Assembly: GCA_016937995.1 (NCBI GenBank)
Contig: JAFGVM010000003.1
Location: 1 to 30,333, forward strand
DNA length: 30,333 nt
From: Candidatus Delongbacteria bacterium
GTDB taxonomy: Bacteria > UBA4055
Direction of reading: 5' to 3'
Shown: one piece after another, positions 17,701-24,211 of the stretch
How the letters are laid out: the number at the start of each line of letters is the position of its first letter
How positions within the stretch are numbered: position 1 is the stretch's first letter
The notes under the pieces: generated by a model
What the model was told of the DNA's origin: nothing
The model's input: only the letters and a program-made list of their open reading frames with translations
Databases searched by the model: none
Program-made: the position numbers and the translations under genes

Positions 17701-17825
17701 ATTACTAGAATTGCACCAGGGTCAACAGTATAAGTTGATGTTATTTCCTGATAACCTGTCCAGGTTTCGGCAGCTGTTAACAAAAATGCTACCACAAGAA
17801 TTGAAATCCCAATAATTTTCTTCAT
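14766..17825 (-). CDS. Secreted right-handed beta-helix protein with fibronectin-III-like C-terminus (paralog 2)
   Basis: This 1019-residue protein is collinear with the one encoded next to it. Residues 1-19 are a signal peptide (cut after TAA). Then come a ligand-facing start (VDPGAILVIEPGTTVRF), beta-helix turns with GGGFY, GGGIYI, GGGGIAV and GGGINI (about 145-360), and SPCLDKGDP...NIGAWG at 440-465. The 16-residue GRITNNT[I/V]TFDADASK unit occurs at 647 and 698, with a spacing of 51 residues. CIDAGM...APDVGAIEYY (874-904) precedes a fibronectin-III-like domain (about 912-995). The tail IPAKKIFRNEDELSTR resembles the tail of paralog 1. Outside the repeated units the two proteins are clearly divergent, so the duplication looks old. 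The minus-strand SD is GAAGGAT. Function is unknown. Confidence 0.85.
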   Translation of the reverse strand: MKKIIGISILVVAFLLTAAETWTGYQEITSTYTVDPGAILVIEPGTTVRFEHNSKLVVQGQLIAIGNKSEPIRFTSLEPSVSGYDYWEGIEFYESGDSKDSSFMKYCIVDNIDKVQQKASQEGSVSAVRSVLSVSYCTIQYNKSFRGGGFYFNSCGVHLYENKILNNKAMYEGGGIYINNADGAEWFETVIEKNLIKDNLVYNPESTQYGGGGIAVFDPVRYANYIQISENDIISNMVARETEPGSGVYVPAGAGGGINIYQSESIDMQIIGNKIMYNQALNAGGGWIKCTDDPVNLRKLFFKNNIVTNNSGYNFGGFYFYTGNIKNEEAIEFWNNNFVHNLNTGGKTGAGGLSIEHNDNYFQMKNSILWENLKSGETSDIAISPYVGFDRFISFCNSTSLIEGQGNMSANSIFNRPVDGIGATPYVDYLRGDFHLSLLSPCLDKGDPETGSEWDGTSPNIGAWGLTYEATTSKFDPMVFTKPISLTVERGQVILMDCSRYPDQVQFNDIIIEDGGQLFIQPNDQEIIKIGYLDVRGKKIGNEYTTRFEKLVDDKVYRYSKYILDVNQMNCAGVDFSDMCVTISGTERSTLYDSRIYIKENDPNPEITNEIGIISSSFDFDISNNVISNFDTGISSPPIKGKASKIGRITNNTITFDADASKAGQAKKGISVDEAEVDIEDNEIVNPDEGIEAAKSSGRITNNTVTFDADASKQSNGKKGIFIYDGSNMEVTGNLITSTDIVSPIISGIEIENSSIIASYNVIDFTEYNSKLNYYGFYTEGLGPNSKFINNTINNSTYGFYNLGSADPTDFINNIVWGDINGNVASEPNILLAYNNDVLGGIYGVISSKDNFKEDPWYKSVKISDFYLDGKSKCIDAGMYIEGFHELSVNYYGDAPDVGAIEYYVAVIIDLNSPSNVNISTAGTVATITWNSVDNANSYKIYRTTDPYDNDSFQLVNSTASLYWSTSISIATKYFYYVIASTDAATKSVDDTVIPDKDTMKIKIPAKKIFRNEDELSTR
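15691..15734 (-). repeat. 44-bp beta-helix module repeat, copy C
   Basis: It encodes GRITNNTVTFDADAS of paralog 2 near residue 698. It keeps the codon pattern of the copies in paralog 1. Confidence 0.8.
15844..15887 (-). repeat. 44-bp beta-helix module repeat, copy D
   Basis: It encodes GRITNNTITFDADAS of paralog 2 near residue 647. It differs from copy A at only a few bases, one of which changes Val to Ile. Confidence 0.8.
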
Positions 17826-18196
17826 AATTTATCCTTCATTCATATTTTTCTCGTTTTGTGCAGAAAACTTCCACACTAATACCCAATTTACTATATAATG
17901 TAGATGATTGCTGTGATTCAAGTCACAACAATACATTTCTAATATGTTAAATTGCTTGTGATCACGATCCTAACATAAAAATAGCGCCAAAAAATTGAAT
18001 AACCTAATAAAAAATATGGAGATAACAAAATAAAGGGTAGTTGCAGTAGTTTGATTAAACAGTGGTACTTCAGCTCTAAAGTTAGTATTTTAGGAATTTA
18101 TTTTACTTGCTTTTAAGCTCACAGATGGTTAATTTAGTAGTACGAATTATTAAGTAAAACTAGAAAAGTAATATAAAACATTTTACGGAGGTAAAA
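17826..18196. other. Divergent intergenic region with a CRP-type operator
   Basis: This 371-base spacer separates the minus-strand beta-helix gene from the plus-strand lipoprotein gene. It has no open frame of note. It holds a perfect CRP-type palindrome at 17912-17927, a TATAAT on the plus strand at 17894-17899, a GTGATCAC palindrome at 17958-17965 and the strong SD of the lipoprotein gene (GGAGGT, 18187-18192). Promoters for both genes are expected here, but I cannot place full -35/-10 pairs with confidence. Confidence 0.6.
17912..17927. promoter_or_regulatory. CRP/FNR-family-like operator
   Basis: TGTGATTCAAGTCACA fits the CRP consensus TGTGA-N6-TCACA exactly. It lies 87 bases upstream of the paralog 2 start and 270 bases upstream of the lipoprotein start. 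Whether this organism has a matching regulator is not visible here. Confidence 0.5.
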
Positions 18197-20605
18197 ATGT
18201 ACAAGAAAATTTTTATGCTATTTGTAGTATTCATGATCTCAGGTGTGATCTTTATGTCATGTAGTAGTGATGACGATGGAGGAGGAACGACACCAACACC
18301 TGATCCGAAACTAAGTATTATTTCACCAAATGGTGGAGAAATAGTACAAATGGGCGAAGATGTTTGGATACATTTCGAAAATGAACTTGATGGAGATGTA
18401 GCAATTTATCTTTACAAGAACGGTGATTCTTTAGATGTTGTAGATCCTTTAATCACTGTTCAGGATTCTACACTTTGGCTTGTGCCTACAACTTTAGATT
18501 CTGATAAAAATTACAAGTTGAAAATAGTGAGTGTAGATGATCCATCTATTTATGATTTCAGTGACGCTGAATTTATTATTGCTCCTGTAGGTGATTACAT
18601 AATGGTAAATTCGTCAGATGGTGGTGACATTTGGCTAAAAGGTTCTACTCATTCAATTACTTGGTACACTAATATGACAGGTACAGTGAGAATAGATCTT
18701 TATAAGGATAATATGCCTTACTTGCTGATTTACAACAATCAGGCAAATGATGGAACTCAGGGATGGACTATTCCTAACGATATTACAATCGATGCAAGCG
18801 CAGACTATACTCTTCGTATTCAGAGTGTAGAAAATATTTCGATATACGATGAAAGCGACAATTTCTTCTGTTTAGCTGAAGACCGTGATGATCAGAATAT
18901 TATAGGTGATTGGACAACAACATTCTCAAAACAACCTACTACATTCTACTTTGAAGCTGATGGAACTATTGTTGCTGATAGTCTCGGTACAGAGATGGGT
19001 GTAGGTACATGGGAGATGATCGGAAATGGAGTTAAGATAACTGATGAATTGTCAAGTGCTCATCTTATAGGTATCGTTGACGGCGACAATATGGATGGAA
19101 CGATGGCTGATGATTCTGGTTATAACGGAGACTGGACGGCTGAGAGAGTTATTCCTGAACTTTTAACTCCAAATGGTGGAGAAGTGTGGATGCATGGAAC
19201 TCAAGATTCTATAACTTGGGACCCATCTATAGCAGGAAATGTCGTAATAAGTTTAGCAGATACAACTGGTGTTGTCCAACCAATTGCTACAGTTTTAGGA
19301 TCTGATGGTCTTTATGTCTGGACTGTTCCAGCAACTATCGATCCAGGTGCTGCTTATTTGATTAGAATTGCAAAAGAGATCAATGGTGAAGCAATGGATC
19401 AAAGCGATAATTTTATTTGTATTTCTAGTGATGTGACTGTGGATATTCTTGGACAATGGGATTTTAATTGGTATTGGAAAGCTATGGCAGTTATAGAATT
19501 TTTCAATGACAATACATGGAGTTACGGAACATACAAAGTTACAGGTAACGGAATCAGATGGGACTATACAACTTCAGACACATATTACATTGGTATTATT
19601 GATGGTGATAAAATGTCCGGAACAATGACTGATGGTCATGGTATTACAGGAATTGGATGGGATGCTCAGAGAATCCTTGATATATTGACACCTAACGGTG
19701 GAGAAGTTTTTGATATGGGTGATATTGTTAATATTACATGGGATGAGACACTTACTGCTTCAGAAATTAGTGTTGACCTTTACGAAAATGATGTATTTGT
19801 TGAAAACTTAGGCATCGTGAATATAAATACGTATACAAGCTTCAACTGGACAGTTCCAAATTATCTTACAACAAGCACAAAATATAAGATCAGGATCACC
19901 AGTACAACATCTGATATCTATGACGAATGTGACAACTATTTTACAATTAACGGAGTAGCACCAGCTGCTTTTGAAGATGAGAATTTTGAAGATGGTGTTG
20001 CAGATAACTGGACAGCAGTAAATGGTAACTGGGCAGTTGTTGATAGTATATCAGTTTATCAGGGAACCGGAACAACACAAACCAACTCAGCAGTTCTTGA
20101 TTCTGCAAAGTCAGGTAATTTTGTTTACGAAGTAAAAATGAAAAAAGTAGCAGGAGTTTATTACTATGGAATAAATATCAATGGAGATCATACAACATTA
20201 GATGGTTGGGGTCAATGGAATTCAATGCTGTTTTACATAGACATTAGCTCTGATGAATATTCCTTCAGAAGAAATCTTGGGGGATCCTGGACTTCATTAG
20301 CTACTGGTACATCATCAGCAGTTAACTTAGGTCTTGATCAGTGGAACACATTTAAAGTGATCGTGGTCAATGAGACAAATGATTATCATTTATTTATCAA
20401 TGATGAGTATTTAGGTACTGTACATGATACAACATACACTGGTGGAGAACTTGGATTGTTCCAATGGGAATCAGTTGGTGGTGTAATAGATGTTGATTAT
20501 GTGAAAGTAACTCCGATAAATAAATCTGATCTGGATAAAATTAACATCAGAAGGATCAGTAATTCAGTTGTGGGAAATGAAGATCCTTTTATACCAGGAA
20601 AATAA
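18197..20605 (+). CDS. Multidomain lipoprotein with Kre9/KNH-like repeats
   Basis: This 802-residue protein has a lipoprotein signal peptide with the acylated cysteine at C22 (FMSC), then SSDDDGGG, an acidic start often linked to surface export in Bacteroidota. Four domains of the Ser-Thr-rich Kre9/KNH-like family (SPNGGE... to SDNFxI) lie at about 39-129, 133-226, 320-410 and 494-586. Between them are two copies of a lipocalin-like module of about 80 residues (about 234-317 and 417-492). The C-terminus (about 590-775) looks like a concanavalin/LamG-type beta sandwich (FEDGVADNWTAVNGNW start), the kind that binds sugars. No catalytic motif is seen. It likely sits on the outer membrane surface and binds glycans or proteins; that is inference. 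The ATG follows GGAGGT. Confidence 0.8.
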   Translation: MYKKIFMLFVVFMISGVIFMSCSSDDDGGGTTPTPDPKLSIISPNGGEIVQMGEDVWIHFENELDGDVAIYLYKNGDSLDVVDPLITVQDSTLWLVPTTLDSDKNYKLKIVSVDDPSIYDFSDAEFIIAPVGDYIMVNSSDGGDIWLKGSTHSITWYTNMTGTVRIDLYKDNMPYLLIYNNQANDGTQGWTIPNDITIDASADYTLRIQSVENISIYDESDNFFCLAEDRDDQNIIGDWTTTFSKQPTTFYFEADGTIVADSLGTEMGVGTWEMIGNGVKITDELSSAHLIGIVDGDNMDGTMADDSGYNGDWTAERVIPELLTPNGGEVWMHGTQDSITWDPSIAGNVVISLADTTGVVQPIATVLGSDGLYVWTVPATIDPGAAYLIRIAKEINGEAMDQSDNFICISSDVTVDILGQWDFNWYWKAMAVIEFFNDNTWSYGTYKVTGNGIRWDYTTSDTYYIGIIDGDKMSGTMTDGHGITGIGWDAQRILDILTPNGGEVFDMGDIVNITWDETLTASEISVDLYENDVFVENLGIVNINTYTSFNWTVPNYLTTSTKYKIRITSTTSDIYDECDNYFTINGVAPAAFEDENFEDGVADNWTAVNGNWAVVDSISVYQGTGTTQTNSAVLDSAKSGNFVYEVKMKKVAGVYYYGININGDHTTLDGWGQWNSMLFYIDISSDEYSFRRNLGGSWTSLATGTSSAVNLGLDQWNTFKVIVVNETNDYHLFINDEYLGTVHDTTYTGGELGLFQWESVGGVIDVDYVKVTPINKSDLDKINIRRISNSVVGNEDPFIPGK

Positions 20606-20627
20606 ACACATAAATTTGATAAAAGAT

Positions 20628-20657
20628 AAGAGAGGCTGTGTCAAGCAGTCTCTTTTA
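20628..20657 (+). terminator. Terminator of the first lipoprotein gene
   Basis: AAGAGAGGCTG (20628-20638) pairs with CAGTCTCTT (20646-20654) with a 2-base bulge, followed by a short T run. The stem is imperfect, so read-through into the next lipoprotein gene is possible. Confidence 0.6.
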
Positions 20658-20722
20658 TTCTTGCTCATTATTTGAAATTTGACTAATCTGTACTTGGAGA
20701 CAACTAAAAAACGAGGGATATA

Positions 20723-22087
20723 ATGTTAAAAAAACTAAGTCTTATCACAGTTCTGTTATTTTCACTTCTGATAGTATTCATTGGATGTGACAGTGATACA
20801 ACAAATCCATCCGGATCAGGAGAACCATTTTTAGTACTGACTTCTCCAAATGGAGGCGATGTGTTACAGGTAAGTGTATCTTACATGATTACCTGGAATG
20901 ATAATATTTCGGGTAATATAAATATTGAAGTGCATCAAGGTGTAGGTAATGTGGTACAAACTTATACTGAAGTTCCAAGTAACGGAGAGTATCAGATAAC
21001 GATCCCGATCGATGCTACTCTTGCATCAGATTACAAGATCAAGTTGATAAGTGTACAAGATTCAAGTCTATATGACACAAGCGATGACTTTTTTGAAATC
21101 TCAGATTATGTGAGTGATGGCAATGATGATCCAACTACAGCTACACAATTGACTATTCCACATACCGGTGATTATGCAATTTACGGCAGCAATGATGTGG
21201 ACTGGTACAGAGTTTATCTTTATTCTGGAATTACATACTATTTCAGGAATACTTCTGCAGAGGATTTTGACTCAGAATTCTTTTTATATAAAGGTAATGC
21301 AGCAGGAACTGATCTTGGAATTTCAGCTGTAGTTCAGGTAGATGATGGTGATACAAGTCTTCAACCAAATTTTGAATATACTCCGGACGAAACTTCTTAT
21401 TACTATCTGAGAGTTGCCTATTACTCTAATAATCCTGCTAAAGCTAAACAGTATGATACAGGTTATTATACTTTATCAATATCTAATTCAGATATCTACG
21501 GAAATTTACTTGTAACTTCTCCTGATGGTGGTGAAGTCTGGTTGATGGGATCAGGTCATAATATTATTTGGAGTGACGATAATATCAACACTGGTAACGT
21601 TGATATTGATCTTTACATTGATGGTATGTTTGAAATGGTCATCGCTAACGGCGTTGCAAATAACGGAAATTATTACTGGTCTATTCCATCAACTCTTGAT
21701 CCGGGATCTGAATATCAGATAAGGATCATCAATTCAGATGACCAGGGGATAAATGACTATAGTGATTATCCGTTCTGTATATCTCAAAATGTTTATGCAA
21801 ATGTGATCGGAGAATGGTATTTCTTTCCATACGGAAAACAGGAGGATGAATATACAGTGATCTTCAATTCTGATCATTCACTTATTTATAGAGTTACTGA
21901 TAATGGAAGTGACAGTGATTATCCTGGAACTTGGTCATTAACAGGAAATGGCGTTAGGTTCGATATCAGTACAGACGGTTTTTATCCATACTGCATAGGA
22001 ATTGTTGTAGATGACATCATGACCGGAACATGGTATGAAGGAGGAGATGTTGGCTACTGGTATGGATCAAGGTACCAGGTAAAATAG
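20723..22087 (+). CDS. Multidomain lipoprotein with Kre9/KNH-like and PPC domains
   Basis: This 454-residue protein starts with a lipoprotein signal peptide (acylated cysteine C22 in FIGC, then DSDTTNPSG). Kre9/KNH-like domains lie at about 37-127 and 261-354. Between them at about 132-256 is a bacterial pre-peptidase C-terminal (PPC) domain (DDPTTATQL..., DVDWYRVYL, DFDSEFFLY, YYLRVAY). The C-terminus (about 359-452) is a third copy of the lipocalin-like module found in the upstream lipoprotein. No protease domain is present, so the PPC domain probably serves as a binding or folding module. The similar build and adjacency indicate that the pair arose by duplication and domain shuffling. The start has a modest SD (CGAGGGA). 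Confidence 0.8.
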   Translation: MLKKLSLITVLLFSLLIVFIGCDSDTTNPSGSGEPFLVLTSPNGGDVLQVSVSYMITWNDNISGNINIEVHQGVGNVVQTYTEVPSNGEYQITIPIDATLASDYKIKLISVQDSSLYDTSDDFFEISDYVSDGNDDPTTATQLTIPHTGDYAIYGSNDVDWYRVYLYSGITYYFRNTSAEDFDSEFFLYKGNAAGTDLGISAVVQVDDGDTSLQPNFEYTPDETSYYYLRVAYYSNNPAKAKQYDTGYYTLSISNSDIYGNLLVTSPDGGEVWLMGSGHNIIWSDDNINTGNVDIDLYIDGMFEMVIANGVANNGNYYWSIPSTLDPGSEYQIRIINSDDQGINDYSDYPFCISQNVYANVIGEWYFFPYGKQEDEYTVIFNSDHSLIYRVTDNGSDSDYPGTWSLTGNGVRFDISTDGFYPYCIGIVVDDIMTGTWYEGGDVGYWYGSRYQVK

Positions 22088-22108
22088 ACACACACAATAT
22101 CTTATTAC

Positions 22109-22137
22109 AAGGCTATCAATCGATAGCCTTTTTTTAT
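22109..22137 (+). terminator. Terminator of the second lipoprotein gene
   Basis: AAGGCTATC (22109-22117) pairs with GATAGCCTT (22122-22130) around a 4-base loop, followed by a T run. It separates the lipoprotein genes from the dcw cluster. Confidence 0.9.
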
Positions 22138-22172
22138 TCCCGGAAATCTGAGAAATATTTTTTCATTTTTAC

Positions 22173-22201
22173 TTGACAAACCAAAATGTTTTGTTTAATT
22201 T
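22173..22201 (+). promoter_or_regulatory. Promoter of the dcw cluster
   Basis: A perfect -35 TTGACA lies at 22173-22178. The -10 is less clear: TAATTT (22196-22201) has a 17-base spacing and TTTAAT (22194-22199) is a better match but with only 15 bases. It lies between the lipoprotein terminator and mraZ, where a promoter is needed. Confidence 0.6.
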
Positions 22202-22210
22202 TTAACACAA

Positions 22211-22243
22211 GTGTATAAAAATGTATAAAAATGTATAAAAATG
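22211..22243 (+). promoter_or_regulatory. 10-bp direct repeats, probable MraZ operator
   Basis: Three copies of [G/A]TGTATAAAA stand head to tail at 22211, 22221 and 22231, and a fourth, partial ATGA follows at 22241. MraZ is known to bind arrays of short direct repeats with a 10-base period in front of its own gene (TGGG-type in E. coli, AAAGTG-type in Mollicutes). The AAATGT words here fit that layout and overlap the leader. Confidence 0.6.
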
Positions 22244-22248
22244 AGCAC

Positions 22249-22704
22249 ATGAGTAGTTTTTCCGGAACATATAGTTACACAGTAGATGACAAAGGAAGAA
22301 TTAATTTTAAAAAATTCTTAAAAAGACTATCCTCAGAAGAAAGGACAAACCCGAATTATCATTTGATGAGACAATCGATCGAATCACCGGGGGATAAAAA
22401 ACGATATCCGTTCTTTTATATTTTTACAGAAAGCACTTGGGAAAATTTCTACAATGAGAAAGTAAAGAACATGCCAACTCCAAAGAGACTAAATCTTCTC
22501 AGCAATCTATGCGGAGAATCATCTCTGGACAGTTCTGAAAGAATTACATTCCCAAAAGAATTCCTTGATTTTATCAAGGCTAAGAAAGCTCTGGTATTAC
22601 AAGGTGATGGTTCGCTCATTCAAGTCTGGTCAAAAGAGAATTATGATAAGTATATCTCAAAGGTCGGAACTCCGGATGAATCAATGTTAGATATGTTCAG
22701 CTAA
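22249..22704 (+). CDS. mraZ: Transcriptional regulator MraZ
   Basis: MraZ is the DNA-binding repressor at the head of many dcw clusters. The protein has two AbrB-like halves. The first has the conserved D-x-K-G-R motif (DDKGR, residues 13-17 from the start chosen here). The second is degenerate (DSSER, about 94-98, where D-x-x-G-R is usual). I chose the ATG at 22249, which gives 151 residues starting MSSFSGTYSYTVDDKGR, like MFxGxYxxxxDxKGR in other MraZ proteins. The in-frame ATG at 22231 lies inside the 10-bp repeat array and would add six residues. No strong SD is seen. A hairpin separates it from rsmH. Confidence 0.9.
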   Translation: MSSFSGTYSYTVDDKGRINFKKFLKRLSSEERTNPNYHLMRQSIESPGDKKRYPFFYIFTESTWENFYNEKVKNMPTPKRLNLLSNLCGESSLDSSERITFPKEFLDFIKAKKALVLQGDGSLIQVWSKENYDKYISKVGTPDESMLDMFS

Positions 22705-22725
22705 AATAGAAATACACGACTCTCC

Positions 22726-22749
22726 TCCGCTTCCTCGGAAGCGGATTTT
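22726..22749 (+). terminator. Hairpin between mraZ and rsmH (possible attenuator)
   Basis: TCCGCTTCC (22726-22734) and GGAAGCGGA (22737-22745) are perfectly complementary, so a tight hairpin with a small loop must form. It is followed by TTTTA, a weak U tract. It may end part of the mraZ transcripts and lower expression of the downstream genes. Confidence 0.5.
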
Positions 22750-22770
22750 ATATTTTAAAGAGACTGCTAA

Positions 22771-23703
22771 ATGACAGACAGAGATTGTTATCATATCCCG
22801 GTTATGCTAAAGGAAACTTTAGACAGTTTTCTTATAGATAAGGATGGTGATTATCTGGATTGTACTCTCGGAGGGGGAGGGCATGCTAAAGCGATACTTG
22901 AAATTATTTCAGAGAAAGGAACATTACTTGGAATAGACAGAGATGAAGAGGCTATTGACCAGGCAAGTTCACTATTGAATTCCTATAAGAATTTTTCAGC
23001 TGCGAACATATCATTTGCGAATATTATGAAGCTTGATAATATAGTGTTCGGCTTAAAGTTCGATGGTATTCTGATGGACCTTGGAGTTTCCTCTCATCAG
23101 ATCGATGAACCCCGGAGAGGATTTTCTTACCTTAGCTCGGGCAAGCTGGACATGAGAATGAACAAGAATGATGAATTGGATGCTTATACTGTTGTTAATA
23201 ATTATACCGAGGAAAAGCTGAAAGAGATATTCTACAAGTATGGAGAAGAGAAGAAGGCAAGATATATAGCTTTGAATATTTGCAAAGCAAGGGAAGAAAA
23301 TCCGATAAGAACAACAAAAGAGCTGAGTGAAATTATTGAAAGATCAGTTCCGTATAAAAACAGGATAAAATCACTTTCAAGGATATTTCAGGCTATCAGG
23401 ATCGAAGTTAATAATGAACTTGGAGAGATCGAGGAATTTTTGAAAATATCGTTGAAGATACTGAAAAAAAAAGGCAGAGTAGCTGTGATGTCATACCATT
23501 CACTTGAAGATAGGATAGTAAAGAAGTTCATTAATGATATGGCTGAAGGATGTATCTGTCCAAAGGATTTCCCTCAGTGCATATGCAATAAAGTACCGAT
23601 AGTAAAAAAAATAACAAAAAAACCGATAATCGCTTCTGATGAGGAAATAAAGATAAATCCAAGAGCCAGAAGTACAAAGCTTAGAGTTTTTGAATTGATC
23701 TAA
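22771..23703 (+). CDS. rsmH: 16S rRNA (cytosine(1402)-N(4))-methyltransferase RsmH
   Basis: RsmH (MraW) methylates N4 of C1402 in 16S rRNA with S-adenosylmethionine. The 310 residues start with HIPVMLKE. The SAM loop DCTLGGGGH is at residues 30-38. GIDRDEEA, MDLGVSSHQIDEPRRGFS and VMSYHSLEDRIVKKF are all family hallmarks. Four cysteines at 261, 263, 270 and 272 form the CxC...CxC pattern often seen in this region of RsmH. The gene is in its usual place after mraZ. No strong SD precedes the ATG. Confidence 0.97.
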   Translation: MTDRDCYHIPVMLKETLDSFLIDKDGDYLDCTLGGGGHAKAILEIISEKGTLLGIDRDEEAIDQASSLLNSYKNFSAANISFANIMKLDNIVFGLKFDGILMDLGVSSHQIDEPRRGFSYLSSGKLDMRMNKNDELDAYTVVNNYTEEKLKEIFYKYGEEKKARYIALNICKAREENPIRTTKELSEIIERSVPYKNRIKSLSRIFQAIRIEVNNELGEIEEFLKISLKILKKKGRVAVMSYHSLEDRIVKKFINDMAEGCICPKDFPQCICNKVPIVKKITKKPIIASDEEIKINPRARSTKLRVFELI

Positions 23704-23747
23704 TGCAACTATAGACTGTCAACAAAAAACTGTGAATTGTGAAAGTT

Positions 23748-23754
23748 AAGGAGG
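23748..23754 (+). promoter_or_regulatory. Shine-Dalgarno site that sets the ftsL start
   Basis: AAGGAGG lies 5 bases before the ATG at 23760. The in-frame GTG at 23739 has no such site, and the ribosome-binding site would then lie inside the coding region. Confidence 0.75.
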
Positions 23755-23759
23755 AAATA

Positions 23760-24194
23760 ATGAGAACAGATAGAAGATTATACAAAAGAGGAAATGGTGC
23801 TCATGTACTGAAAAAAAGATTTTCAATACTTTCATCGCTTATAGTAATAATGCCTGTTGTTGTTGTAATAATAGCATATGTTTATAAAAATCAGGGCATA
23901 AAAAGTATATCTATGAAATTGAATGAACTTAATTCAACTAAAATTCAATTAATTGAAGAGTATGAGAGATTATGTTCCGATTATGAAAAAATGAATTCCT
24001 TTATTGAAGTAAAAAATTATGCTGAAAATAATTTAGGGATGAAGCAGTCGACAAATAATCTAGGATATTTCGTAGTATATGATAACAGATCGATCTTCAA
24101 GAACAATGATATTTCTAATTTGCCGAAATTATTTGAAAGCAGTGTTGATCTGGCAATGATAAAGACTGACAACATTTACCATAATCCTGAATAA
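23760..24194 (+). CDS. ftsL: FtsL-like cell division protein
   Basis: FtsL is a small bitopic membrane protein of the divisome that forms a coiled coil with FtsB and helps activate FtsWI. The 144 residues have a basic cytosolic N-terminus, one membrane helix (about 24-44) and a periplasmic coiled coil (SISMKLNELNSTKIQLIEEYERL). The stretch IEVKNYAENNLGM matches the A..LGM ending typical of FtsL. Sequence conservation in FtsL is low, so the call relies on topology and on the position between rsmH and ftsI. The tail after the coiled coil (about 50 residues) is longer than in many FtsL proteins. Confidence 0.8.
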   Translation: MRTDRRLYKRGNGAHVLKKRFSILSSLIVIMPVVVVIIAYVYKNQGIKSISMKLNELNSTKIQLIEEYERLCSDYEKMNSFIEVKNYAENNLGMKQSTNNLGYFVVYDNRSIFKNNDISNLPKLFESSVDLAMIKTDNIYHNPE

Positions 24195-24211
24195 TATAAA
24201 TCCCGGAAAAA

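Noticed and set aside
22221-22240. Alternative mraZ starts inside the 10-bp repeats
   Set aside because: The ATG at 22221 soon meets a stop. The ATG at 22231 adds six residues not seen in MraZ proteins and lies in the probable operator. The ATG at 22249 gives the canonical N-terminus.
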